This document shows positions 49,701 to 56,342 of a stretch of DNA of 64,000 bases, one piece after another (the first letter of the stretch is position 1; each line of letters begins with the position of its first letter). The translations under genes were made by a program, and so were the position numbers. This stretch comes from Kitasatospora sp. SUK 42 (GTDB taxonomy: Bacteria; Actinomycetota; Actinomycetes; Streptomycetales; Streptomycetaceae), in contig NZ_LFMD02000007.1 of NCBI RefSeq assembly GCF_015776785.2, forward strand, positions 124,001-188,000. Reading direction: 5' to 3'. The notes under the pieces are model-generated. The model had not been told where the DNA came from and made no database searches. It saw only the letters and a list, made by a program, of their open reading frames with translations.

Positions 49701-49948
49701 GGGTCGAAGGTGTCGAAGCCGTCGATGTAGCCGCCCCGGCCGCCGATCAGCCTCCCCGGCTTGGCCCGGTCCCGGCTGCCCAGGGTGCCGGTGTCGTACC
49801 GGTCGGCGGGCGTGTCGGTGAGACAGTCCCGGCCCTCGATCAGGTTGCGCCAGTAGGTCCGGTGGTCGTTTGCGTGTCCCGGCAGGCGGCAGCCGATGCC
49901 GGTGATCGCGATCCGTTCGCAGGGCACGGCGAAGGGCGAGGTGCTCAT
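40706..49948 (-). CDS. ftdB: Iterative type I PKS-NRPS hybrid synthase for polycyclic tetramate macrolactams
   Basis: 3080 residues in the order KS (10-435; C184 in DTACSSS, H319, H359), AT (535-830; S631 in GHSTGE), DH (895-1165; H925, D1088), KR (1405-1600; GSYLVTGAFGALG, Y1573), ACP (S1733 in GLDSL), C (1795-2220; HHIVSD at 1925), A (2255-2750; HTSGSTGRPKG at 2403, K2747), PCP (LGGSS, S2802), TE (2850-3070; GYSLGG S2924, D2951, H3051). There is no ER. This single-module layout is characteristic of PTM synthases: the iterative PKS makes two polyene chains that the NRPS part joins to both amines of ornithine, and the TE-type domain releases by Dieckmann cyclisation to the tetramate. Ornithine specificity is inferred from the family. 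The ATG at 49948 is 64 bp after ftdA. Confidence 0.96.
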   Translation of the reverse strand: MSTSPFAVPCERIAITGIGCRLPGHANDHRTYWRNLIEGRDCLTDTPADRYDTGTLGSRDRAKPGRLIGGRGGYIDGFDTFDPDFFGISPREAEHMDPQQRKLLEVSWEALEDGGLRPGELAGRDVGVYMGAFTLDWKILQFADLDFGTIAAHTATGTMMTMVSNRISHCFDFRGPSVSIDTACSSSLVAVHLACQSLLRGETELALAGGALLHMAPQYTIAETKGGFLSADGRSRAFDASADGYVRAEGVGVVVLKRLSDALRDGDPVHAVILGSGVNQDGRTNGITVPSADAQVTLIERVCAEAGVAPGSLQYVEAHGTSTPVGDPIEAAALGRVLGVGRRSGDRCYVGSVKTNIGHTEAAAGVAGLIKTVLALKHRRIPPHLNLERPNPAIDLDALPFVIPTTPVDWPEHQGPARAGVNSFGFGGTNAHVLLEEPPAPAPAAPAPRPTRSILPLSARDAAGLPELAAAIRRELAAGTALADLGHTLAHRRQHLPERLAVVYSGERDLGEALAAHERGEAHPQVVQGHARERQQRRLAWVFTGMGPQWWGMGRGLYESEPVYREAVRAVDREIREQAGWSLLDELGHDEADSRMAETWLAQPANFALQVGLSALWRSHGLRPDAVVGHSTGEVAAFHEAGVYDLADAVRVVLARSGLQQRLAGTGAMLAVGLPEAEAERRIRPYRTRLSLAAVNSPSAVTLAGDTGALRELAGELQQQGVFARFLDVEVPYHSVRMDPIKDELIASLAGIKPRDAQLPLYLTAQEGLAQGPELDGEYWWRNVRRPVRFRAAVERMAEDGHRLFLELGPHPVLGHAIRECAEQAHVLASIRRQQDEPERLTRTLAELHTLGVELSWDVLHPAGRPVPLPTYPWRRDRYWVEPEPVEQVRLGRVDHPLLGRRTAAAQPSWTTALDPERLPYLDDHRIEGQVVFPAAGYLEMAAQAVRALTGGTEVVLAEVELNRALFLSDTEPVPVQLGYAPEDARFTIASTPPGGEPAVHASGRVRTGQRRAHRPAPDLDALRARGRHLDGPDCYRRLSERGYDYGPAFQAIAEVWAGPGEALAWIRPTERLGPDAADHHLHPVLLDACFQTLLATRLHTPEGGSVRLPVSIEEVRLDEIGDRPLWAHATVTRDSGEELVGDLALYAEDGTPLGRITGFRVADVAQASASVGLATIDGWLTELAWTDAPTAPLDQPTGDLLLFADAGGLAERLAALAAERGARSHLVRPGTEYSFTDGRATVRPDSAEDLRRLFADLDPGCTTVAHLWNLDLPALDTVEPGRLDRLATLGAYSLITLAQALPAARPDGRLHIVTRGTQAAGPGDRVEPLGAPAWGIGRVLWQQELVAHRGSLIDLDPALAPHDQAEALLAELAAGDEQELALRGGRRLTSRLRRAEGLTRPLPPVLRPDGSYLVTGAFGALGRLLCRTLVRRGARRLILVGRTALPERAEWRAVDPASPVGERIAFLRELEALGAEPLLAPVDVTDEAALARWLAGYRQRQLPPIRGVFHLAGQVKDTLLAQMDRAAFDTGYAPKVIGGHLLHRLLRDEPLDHFVLFASVASLLTTAGQTNYAAGNAFLDALAHHRRADGLPALSLDWGPWATGMIEELGLVAHYRDARGMSSLPPDAGTAVLERVLGQDRAQLLVATVVDWPTFLAWYPAPPPLVAELAAEAAEQAPAETGGFLDAYRAADPQTRRQLIAERFTAAAAAVLRIGAERIDEQTRLGAHGLDSLLAMELRARVHGELGVALPVVALLSNGSVGDLVDLLAEGLAERLDTEGGEEQAEVELHTDESRYPLTHNQQALWFLRLLHPDGFAYNIGGAVEVRAELDPELVFAAFAFLVARHPGLRAAFTAEEGRPVQRIRAEVVADTGLFDVEGRPWEEIHELIVREYRRPYDLAQDPLVRLRLFRRGPDRWVLMKAVHHIVSDAISTFTFIEELFEVYEALRQGRTPELPPVAARYLDFLNHQNRFLAGPQAQRMLDYWRGHLPAGMPVLALPTDKPRPAVQTHNGASEFFRLDDELTARVHELARANNATPFMVLLSAYYLLLHRWSGQPDIVVGSPVTGRTQEEFSSVYGYFVNPLPLHVSLAGEPTVAGLLARVRESVLGGLDNQEYPFPLLVEQLGLQHDPSRSAVFQAMFILLTHKVAVERFGYRLEYIELPEEEGQFDLTLSAYEDRSDGCFHCVFKYNSDLFEPATVQRLAAHYRNLLDAMTRAGESEPVGRLRMLDTAERHRILTGFSGAGRRIDHDVPVPELIAKAAAEHPEAVAVVAPGRGGVRRMTYGELDQRSQRLAVKLRELGVGERSVVAVCLDKSPELITTLLAIWRAGAAYLPLDPGHPVDRLAHQVSDAGAALVVVDERRPFTAELPAVPVTLEELERPAHTTGPLPAADPDRPAYVIHTSGSTGRPKGVRVDHRNLAAVTAGWREEYRLDTEARVHLQMAGTAFDVFSGDLARALSTGGTLVLVDRELLFDTARLYRVMREEAVDCGEFVPAVARALMAHCEREGLRLDFLRLLIVGSDAWKAAEHQRLRALCGERTRLVNSYGLTEATVDSSYYEGTAGGLEPGRMVPIGRPFPNSALYILDRYGEPVPAGVPGELWIGGAGVAAGYPGDREQTERRFTTLEFDGTPLRLYRTGDLGHWDTEGTAHLLGRIDNQVKVRGHRIEPGEIEAHLTARPELAQACVAVRQDGSGEAVLAAYVVPAEGVELDRRELRRHLAEHLPTVMIPSYLTELPALPLTPNGKVDLAALPEPKADTGGERHEPPVTLYEVRVAEHWRNLLGLDEVGLQHDFFELGGSSIRLIELIHHLQTEFNISIPVGQLFKVTTLHGMARTVEQIITGEVAGGEPYLWFNARAPHDRTVFCFPPAGGHGLVYRQLAAHLPEQRIAAFNYLTGEDKTARYADLVEALHPAGPYVLLGYSLGGNLAFEVAKELERRGRTVSSVLLVDAYRAVVAYELGEEHLAVFERELHEHLHRHTGSRIVARETLEQARDYLEFCSRTPNTGTVKARLDVVCERERLSVHAGGEDGSWHGASTTGTAVYAGHGDHAEMLDGEFAERNAELAGAILAGGTADGRG

Positions 49949-50012
49949 GGTCCAATCCGAGGTTGGTTGCGGGGCGGCGCGCAGCGGGTGGGGGACGGCT
50001 CCGTGGCCGGGG

Positions 50013-50867
50013 TCAGGCGGACTGCTCGGTGGGCTTCATCCGGCGCCAGGGGTGCAGCAGGCTGGCGCCGAACTCGCCCGTGGTCGGGAACGCGGCCGGG
50101 TCGGTCAGGCCGACGACGGCGGGCACCCGCCCCGGCCGCCAGGTGAAGCTCCCGAACACGTGGTCCCACAGCGACAGGTCGGAGGCGTAGTGGCCGGCTT
50201 CGGCGAGGTCGGTGCTGTGGTGGAGGCGGTGGAGCTCGGGGCCGGCCAGGACGTGGCCGAGCCAGCCGAGCTGGACGTCGATGTTGGCGTGAACGAAATA
50301 CCCCTGCGCGAGAATGAATATTCCGACCACGAACACTGAATCCGCCGAGAATCCGATCAGCGCGAGCAGGAGCTGGACCACGGACTGCGCGAAGAAGACG
50401 TCCAGGAAATGATTCACACCGTTGTTGGCGACGTTCACCTTGTCGGGAACGTGGTGGACGCCGTGCAGCCGCCAGAGCCACCTGTTGTGGTGGGACCAGC
50501 GGTGCACCAGGTAGTCGCCGAGCGAGCCGACCAGCAGGGCGAGCGGGATCTCCAGCGCGAACGGCAGTACCGGGTGGGCCGTCCCGATCAGCTCCACCAG
50601 CATCGTCACCAGGCCCTGCGCCAGGGCGCCGCCCATCACGCTGAGCAGGAAGTACGCGCTGTACCAGCCGAGTTCACGCCTGCTCGGGTGCCAGTCGGTC
50701 CGGTACGGGATGACTCGCTCCAGCACCGCGAGGTAGCCGAGGATGGCGACCAGCGCGAGCGGCGAGACCCGCTCCGGCGCCCAGTGGAAGTGAAGTGCCG
50801 CGACGGCCGTGCAGAGCACCCCCAGGAGCAGAAGCGGATGGGCCAGCCGGCGTGCGATGGCGGACAG
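50013..50867 (-). CDS. ftdA: PTM cluster sterol-desaturase/fatty acid hydroxylase-family enzyme
   Basis: A di-iron membrane hydroxylase with four or more membrane segments and the three histidine clusters HRWSHH, HGVHH and HRLHHS. The PTM homologues (SD in HSAF, FtdA, SGR815) hydroxylate the C3 position of the ornithine-derived part. The start is not settled: the first standard start in frame is GTG 50819 with no ribosome binding site, but the frame is open to ~50905 and encodes RRLAHPLLLLGVLCTAVAALHF, a convincing first helix. A CTG at 50867 with GAGGGGG 6 nt upstream is used here. First gene of the cluster, 64 bp before ftdB. Confidence 0.85.
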   Translation of the reverse strand: MSAIARRLAHPLLLLGVLCTAVAALHFHWAPERVSPLALVAILGYLAVLERVIPYRTDWHPSRRELGWYSAYFLLSVMGGALAQGLVTMLVELIGTAHPVLPFALEIPLALLVGSLGDYLVHRWSHHNRWLWRLHGVHHVPDKVNVANNGVNHFLDVFFAQSVVQLLLALIGFSADSVFVVGIFILAQGYFVHANIDVQLGWLGHVLAGPELHRLHHSTDLAEAGHYASDLSLWDHVFGSFTWRPGRVPAVVGLTDPAAFPTTGEFGASLLHPWRRMKPTEQSA

Positions 50868-51183
50868 GACGCGCCCCCTCTGTTCTTCGCGGACTAACGA
50901 CTGGAAACGCCAGAGACTCTAGCCGGAGCCGCAAGCCGGTGCAGTCATTCGACGTGTTAACGCCATAAATGACCCGAAGGGCGGAAGATCTGTCCACGAA
51001 GTTGACGCCAAACCGGCGTGAAGGGGGCGCATTCCTGTAAAGGGGATCCGCCTGCGGGCGCGCGCCGGGATCGTCCGGGGGTACGGGCGCCCTCGCGCCC
51101 CGGCCTCAGGACCCGGCCTCGGGGGACGATTCCAGGCCTCGGCCCCGGTCACCGACGCCGGCGACCGGCTCCAGGGCCCGACT
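50868..51183. other. Intergenic region upstream of the PTM operon
   Basis: No gene supported. It should hold the ftdA promoter (minus strand). It is less GC-rich around 50940-51040 (a GTTAACGCC stretch and an ATAAATG stretch), as promoters here tend to be. No certain -10/-35 pair or operator was identified. Confidence 0.4.
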
Positions 51184-52611
51184 TCACGACCTGGTCAGCT
51201 CCGCCAGCCGGCGGGCGGCCTGCGGCTCGTGCGGCGCGAGGCGCTCGCGCAGGCCGCGCAGTTCGTGGCCCACCAGCGCGGGCAGGCCGGCCGCCGGGGC
51301 GCACTCCAGCGCGGGCGCGAGCAGTTCCACGGCCGTGCGCGGGTCGTGCGCGCAGGCGTGGCAGTCGGCCGCCCGGACGATGAAGAGCAGTCGGCTCGAC
51401 GGCAGTCGGGTCGGACCGAGCAGGTCGAGCGCGGTCTCGGTGGCGGCCAGCGCGCGCCGGGCCAGCCGGGGATCGTCCACGGCGGCGGAGAGGTCGCGCA
51501 GGGAGGCGGCCGCGGCGGACTCGACCCGCATCCGCATCGAGGCGATGGACAGCCACGGCACGTCCGCCTCGTCCCGGTCGTCCATGTGGTCCAGGTGCGT
51601 CCGGGCCAGGCCGATCTGCCGGAGGGTGCCCCGGACGTCCCCGGTCAGGGCGAGGGCCCGGGCCCGGCTGATCCGGCCCATCGCACCGGCCCAGTGCCTC
51701 CCGGGGGCGACCCGGTCGATCTCCCGGGCGTAGCCGAGGGCGACGACCGGGTCGCCGTCCAGCCGGGCCAGGATGCTCAGGTCACTGAGCGTGCCCACCA
51801 GGGTGGCCTGGTCCCCGGCGAGTTCGGCCCAGGTGAGCGCGCGGTCGAAGCAGGCCATCGCGGTGGCGTTGCGGCCGTCCTGCATCCGCAGGGCCCCGGC
51901 GGCGTGGGCGTGTTCGGCGGCCAGCCGGGCGAGCGGGCGGCGCTGGTCGGCGGGGGCGGCGGCGAGCCGGGCGAGCACCGCGTGCAGGGTGCGCTCGGCG
52001 GCGGCGGCCAGGCCGGGGCGGCCGCCGAGCTCGGCGGCGCGCAGGTGGGCGGCCAGCAGTCCGGTGAGGGCGTGCGCGGTGGCGTCGTCCAGCGGGGCGG
52101 CAGTGGCCGGGTCGGCCGCGCAGAACTCGGCGTGCAGGGCGGCGAGTTCCTCGGGCGGCGGGACGGCGCAGCCCTCGGCGCCGTGCAGCGGGCAGAGCAG
52201 CCCGTAGTCCGGCAGCCGCGGCGGGGCGGGCGCGGCGAGGGCGGGCACGGCGGGGCCGACGGGCACCTCGCCGGGCAGCGGCGGGCGCAGCAGCCCGGGG
52301 GCGAAGGGGTCGGGCTTCGACCGTTCGGCGGTCTCGGCGCGCAGGCAGGCGGCGATCAGATCCCCGCCCGCTCCGAGCAGTTCGTCGACCCGCTCGGCGA
52401 TCCTGGGGGTGACCCGGCGGGCACCGTGCTCGATCTTGCTGACGGCGGTGTGGTCGTAGCCGATCCCCGCGCCGAGTTGGGCCTGGGTGAGCCCGGCCCG
52501 GCGCCGCCAGTGCCGCAGCCGGGCGCCGAAGTCCCGCCAGGCGTCCGGGTCCTGGGGGTTCGGCGGTGGTGCCGGGAGCCGTACCGCCGAAGCCGAACGG
52601 GTCCGGTGCAC
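51184..52611 (-). CDS. XRE-family regulator with TPR-like C-terminal region
   Basis: A 475-residue regulator. Residues ~18-80 form an XRE helix-turn-helix (FGARLRHWRRRAGLTQAQLGAGIGYDHTAVSKIEHGARRV). Residues ~150-475 are alpha-helical repeats (ACFDRALTWAELAGDQATLVGTLSDLSILARLDGDPVVALGYAREIDRV) like the TPR arrays of actinomycete pathway regulators. It lies directly upstream of ftdA on the same strand, so it is a candidate controller of the PTM cluster, though TPR-type XRE proteins are very common in these genomes. The GTG at 52611 is chosen because GGGGAGG lies 5 nt upstream; the frame extends to 52719 without homology. Confidence 0.85.
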   Translation of the reverse strand: MHRTRSASAVRLPAPPPNPQDPDAWRDFGARLRHWRRRAGLTQAQLGAGIGYDHTAVSKIEHGARRVTPRIAERVDELLGAGGDLIAACLRAETAERSKPDPFAPGLLRPPLPGEVPVGPAVPALAAPAPPRLPDYGLLCPLHGAEGCAVPPPEELAALHAEFCAADPATAAPLDDATAHALTGLLAAHLRAAELGGRPGLAAAAERTLHAVLARLAAAPADQRRPLARLAAEHAHAAGALRMQDGRNATAMACFDRALTWAELAGDQATLVGTLSDLSILARLDGDPVVALGYAREIDRVAPGRHWAGAMGRISRARALALTGDVRGTLRQIGLARTHLDHMDDRDEADVPWLSIASMRMRVESAAAASLRDLSAAVDDPRLARRALAATETALDLLGPTRLPSSRLLFIVRAADCHACAHDPRTAVELLAPALECAPAAGLPALVGHELRGLRERLAPHEPQAARRLAELTRS

Positions 52612-52941
52612 GGCTGCCTCCCCTGGAGACCGGCCCCGGCACGGGGCCCTGCGACGAGTCCGACGAGGAGGACGGTACTCGATGGCTCCCGTCCCCGTAC
52701 ATGACGTGGTCTCAACCACTGGGGCAAAAGCCCAGCTTGACGCGAAACGGGACGGCCGGCTTGACGGAATTTGCCAACCCTATGCAGAGCCCGCACCAGC
52801 CATTGACCAGAGCATGACGTCGTGTGAGGGTTCGGGCACCCGAGCGCGGACGGCCCGCACGGCCGTCCCCCAGACGCGGCCTGCGGAGCGCCACCAGCCA
52901 TGCCGTCCGCGGTCGAGGACCCCCACACGCGAGGAGCCTCG
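52612..52941. other. 330-bp divergent promoter region of regulator and protease genes
   Basis: No gene supported. It holds the promoters and leaders of the minus-strand XRE regulator and the plus-strand metalloprotease. It contains lower-GC stretches around 52700-52800, with TTGACG hexamers near 52738 and 52764 but no convincing paired -10. A small inverted repeat CTGGG/CCCAG occurs around 52720-52736. Confidence 0.4.
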
Positions 52942-55900
52942 ATGCAACGCAGAGTTTCCCCAGGGCGGCTGCTGACCACCGCAGCCACCCTGACCGTACT
53001 GGCCGGCATGATCGCCGCCACCGCCGGTCCGGCCACCGCCGCGCCCGCGCCCTCTCCCGCGCCGCCGACCGCGCTGGCCGCCGCCGTCAACGCCGCCGAC
53101 GCGGCCGCGTCCGCCGGCCTCGACGCGCTGGCCAAGGGACCGGGCGAGACCTACGAGCGCCGGACCGTCACCCCCTGGCTCGGCGGCCTGTACTCCGTCT
53201 CCTACGAGCGCAGCTACCGCGGCCTACCGGTCGTCGGCGGCGACGCGGTGGTGCTCGCGGACGGGCAGGGCAAGGTCCGCGGCCTCCAGTCCGCCGCCAC
53301 CGGGCCGGTCGGCGGCTCGATAACCCCGCAGGTCAGCGCGGCGCACGCGGAGAAGACCGCGCGCACCAAGCTGGCCGCGGTGGACTCCGTCGCCGAGCGC
53401 CGACTGGTCGTCAAGGTCAAGGACGGCGCCGGCCGGCTCGCCTGGGAGACCGTCCTCAAGGGCCGCACCGAGTCCGCGCCGAGCACCCTGCACGTCTTCG
53501 TGGACGCCGCCAGCGGCGAGGTGATCGACAGCTACGACGACGTCCGGGCGGGCACCGTCAACAGCAAGTGGAACGGCCCCGGTCCGCTGACCATCAGCAC
53601 CACCAACTCCGGCGGCTCGTACTCGCTGCGCGACCCGAACCGGCCCGGCCTGAGCTGTTCCGACTACAGCACCGGCCAGGTGTTCAGCAAGTCCTCCGAC
53701 TCCTGGGGCAACGGCAACCCCTCCAGCAAGGAGACCGGTTGCGGCGACGCCATGTGGGCGGCCCAGAAGGAATGGGACATGCTCCGCGACTGGCTCGGCC
53801 GCAACGGGCACGACGGCAACGGCGGCAGCTGGCCGATCAAGGTCGGCCTGAACGACGTCAACGCCTACTGGGACGGCAGCTCCGTCTCCATCGGCCACAG
53901 CCAGTCCGGCGAGTGGATCGGCGCGCAGGACGTCGTCGGCCACGAGTTCGGCCACGGCATCGACCAGTACACCCCTGGCGGCGCCAACAACGAGAACGGC
54001 CTCGGCGAGGGCACCGGCGACATCTTCGGCGCGCTCACCAAGGAGTACAACAACGAGCCCGCGCCCTACGACTACCCGGACTACCAGGTCGGCCGCATGA
54101 TCAACCTGGTCGGCCAGGGCCCGATCCGCAACCTGTACCAGCCCTCGCTGGTCAACAACGACCCGAACTGCTACTCGTCCTCCATCCCCAGCACCGAGGT
54201 CCACGCGGCCGCCGGCCCGCTGAACCACTGGTTCTACCTGCTGTCCAACGGCTCCAACCCGGGCGGCGGCAAGCCGTCCAGCCCGACCTGCAACAGCTCC
54301 TCGGTCACCGGCGTCGGCGTCAAGCAGGCCGGCCAGATCTGGTACGGCGGCATGCTGCTCAAGACCAGCGGCATGACGTACAAGCGGTACCGCACCACCA
54401 CCCTGACCGCGGCCAAGAACCTCGACCCGACCTGCACCTTCTACAACCGCACCAAGGCCGCCTGGGACGCCGTCAGCGTGCCCGCGCAGAGCGGTGACCC
54501 GACCTGCACCCCGTCGGGCAACAACGACTTCTCGCTCTCGCTCGGCCCGGCCTCCGGCTCGGTCCAGCCCGGTTCCTCGACCACCGCGACGGTCTCCACC
54601 GCCGTGACCTCGGGCACCGCGCAGACCGTCAACCTGACCGCCACGGGCGCCCCGACCGGGGTCACCGCGACGGTCAGCCCCTCCTCCGTGCAGACGGGTT
54701 CGTCCGCGACGCTGACCCTGTCAGCCTCCTCCGGCGCCCCGGCCGGCACCTACGTGATCACCGTCACCGGCACCGCCGGCGCGGCCACCCACACCGCCCA
54801 GTACACCCTGACGGTCGGCGGCGGCACCCCCGGCGGGCCCGCCCCTGACATCGACGTGGCGAAGATCCAGGCCGACCTGGCCCAGCTGAACACCATCGCC
54901 AATCAGAACGGCGGCAACCGCCTGGCCGGCAGCGGCGGGCACAGCCAGTCCGTGGCGTACATCAAGGCCAAGCTCCAGGCGGCCGGCTTCACCGTCGCCG
55001 AGCAGACCTGCACCTCCTGCACCTACCAGTCCAACAACCTGATCGCCGACTGGCCCGGCGGCCCGTCCGACCAGGTCACCATGCTCGGCGCCCACCTGGA
55101 CAGCGTCTCGGCCGGCCCCGGCATCAACGACAACGGCTCCGGCTCGGCCACCCTGCTGGAGAACGCCCTCGCGCTCGCCCAGCAGAACCCGACCATGAGC
55201 CGGCACGTCCGCTTCGCCTGGTGGACCGGCGAGGAGCAGGGCCTCCAGGGCTCGCAGTACTACGTCGGCCAGCTGGGCTCCACCCAGCGCTCGGCGATCA
55301 AGGCCTACTACAACTTCGACATGATCGGCTCGCCCAACGCCGGTTACTTCATCAACAACCTCACCTCCGCGGCCTCCGCGCCGATGAAGGCCTACTGGGA
55401 CTCGCTCAACCTCCAGCCGGAGGAGAACGTCGAGGGCCAGGGCCGCTCGGACGACTACTCCTTCCAGCAGGCCGGCATCCCGACCTCCGGCTACGCGGCC
55501 GGCGCCAGCGCCGTCAAGACCTCGGCCCAGGCGGCCAAGTGGGGCGGCACGGCGGGACGTTCGTACGACTCCTGCTACCACCAGTCCTGCGACACCACCT
55601 CCAACGTCGACGCCACCGTGCTCAAGCGCAACGCCAACGGCGTGGCCTACACCATCTGGAAGACCTCGGTCGGCGGCACCACCCCCGCCAACGACTTCTC
55701 CCTCTCGGTGAACCCGGCCACCGCCACCGTGAACCCCGGTGACAGCGCCACCGCGACCGTCGCCACCGCCACCACCTCCGGCTCGGCCCAGACGGTCAAC
55801 CTGACCGCCACCGGCGCCCCCGCCGGGGTGACGGTCTCCTTCAGCCCGTCCTCGGTGCAGTCCGGCGGCTCGGCGACGGTCACCATCGCCACCTCCGCCT

Positions 55901-56145
55901 CCACCGCGGCCGGCACCTACAGCATCACCATCACCGGCGCGGGTTCGGCCACCCACACCACCAACTTCTCGCTGGTCGTGGGCAGCGGCCCGACCAACCC
56001 CGGCGGCACCTGGACGCCCGGCACCACGTACCAGGCCGGCGACATCGTGACCTACAACGGCGTCAGCTACCGCTGCCTCCAGGGCCACACCGCCCAGGTC
56101 GGCTGGGAGCCGCCGATCGTCCCGGCGCTGTGGCAGCCGGTGTGA
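52942..56145 (+). CDS. Secreted multidomain protease: M4 metallopeptidase + M28 aminopeptidase + chitin-binding module
   Basis: A 1067-residue exported protein. Signal peptide 1-35 (MQRRVSPGRLLTTAATLTVLAGMI, ending TAAPA). Residues ~55-190 are an FTP/PepSY-type propeptide. Residues ~195-520 are a thermolysin-family M4 domain with HEFGH at 334-338 and the third zinc ligand in ENGLGEGTGDIFG. An Ig-like module (~527-630) follows, then an M28 aminopeptidase (~640-905) with GAHLDS (H718, D720), GINDNGSG and GEEQGLQGS (E764). A second, similar Ig-like module (~912-1015) and a CBM5/12 chitin-binding domain (WTPGTTYQAGDIVTYNGVSYRCLQGHT) finish it. Endo- and exopeptidase in one chain suggests complete breakdown of protein embedded in chitin. 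ATG 52942 has GAGGAG 6 nt upstream. Confidence 0.92.
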   Translation: MQRRVSPGRLLTTAATLTVLAGMIAATAGPATAAPAPSPAPPTALAAAVNAADAAASAGLDALAKGPGETYERRTVTPWLGGLYSVSYERSYRGLPVVGGDAVVLADGQGKVRGLQSAATGPVGGSITPQVSAAHAEKTARTKLAAVDSVAERRLVVKVKDGAGRLAWETVLKGRTESAPSTLHVFVDAASGEVIDSYDDVRAGTVNSKWNGPGPLTISTTNSGGSYSLRDPNRPGLSCSDYSTGQVFSKSSDSWGNGNPSSKETGCGDAMWAAQKEWDMLRDWLGRNGHDGNGGSWPIKVGLNDVNAYWDGSSVSIGHSQSGEWIGAQDVVGHEFGHGIDQYTPGGANNENGLGEGTGDIFGALTKEYNNEPAPYDYPDYQVGRMINLVGQGPIRNLYQPSLVNNDPNCYSSSIPSTEVHAAAGPLNHWFYLLSNGSNPGGGKPSSPTCNSSSVTGVGVKQAGQIWYGGMLLKTSGMTYKRYRTTTLTAAKNLDPTCTFYNRTKAAWDAVSVPAQSGDPTCTPSGNNDFSLSLGPASGSVQPGSSTTATVSTAVTSGTAQTVNLTATGAPTGVTATVSPSSVQTGSSATLTLSASSGAPAGTYVITVTGTAGAATHTAQYTLTVGGGTPGGPAPDIDVAKIQADLAQLNTIANQNGGNRLAGSGGHSQSVAYIKAKLQAAGFTVAEQTCTSCTYQSNNLIADWPGGPSDQVTMLGAHLDSVSAGPGINDNGSGSATLLENALALAQQNPTMSRHVRFAWWTGEEQGLQGSQYYVGQLGSTQRSAIKAYYNFDMIGSPNAGYFINNLTSAASAPMKAYWDSLNLQPEENVEGQGRSDDYSFQQAGIPTSGYAAGASAVKTSAQAAKWGGTAGRSYDSCYHQSCDTTSNVDATVLKRNANGVAYTIWKTSVGGTTPANDFSLSVNPATATVNPGDSATATVATATTSGSAQTVNLTATGAPAGVTVSFSPSSVQSGGSATVTIATSASTAAGTYSITITGAGSATHTTNFSLVVGSGPTNPGGTWTPGTTYQAGDIVTYNGVSYRCLQGHTAQVGWEPPIVPALWQPV

Positions 56146-56187
56146 TCCTCCGGAATCCCCGGGGTCGTGACTGACCCCACCTGAACC

Positions 56188-56229
56188 GCTGCGCCGCGGT
56201 CCGTCGAGGGGGACGGACCGCGGCGCAGC
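56188..56229 (+). terminator. Terminator of metalloprotease gene
   Basis: Perfect 18-bp stem (56188-56205 with 56212-56229) and a GAGGGG loop, 43 bp after the protease stop. Confidence 0.88.
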
Positions 56230-56342
56230 CGTGCGCGGGGGCACCCGCGTCGTGCCCCGTTGTCAGAGCCGTGTGCTTTCGTGTGCGGACGAGTGGGTGT
56301 GGACCGGCGCCCGCTCCGGTGACGGCGGGACGGAGGGGCACG

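Noticed and set aside
41859..49955. Long minus-strand reading frame overlapping ftdB in another phase, and a ~1500-codon plus-strand frame at 43685-48205
   Set aside because: Both are GC-bias shadows of the PKS-NRPS gene, whose frame alone shows all catalytic motifs.
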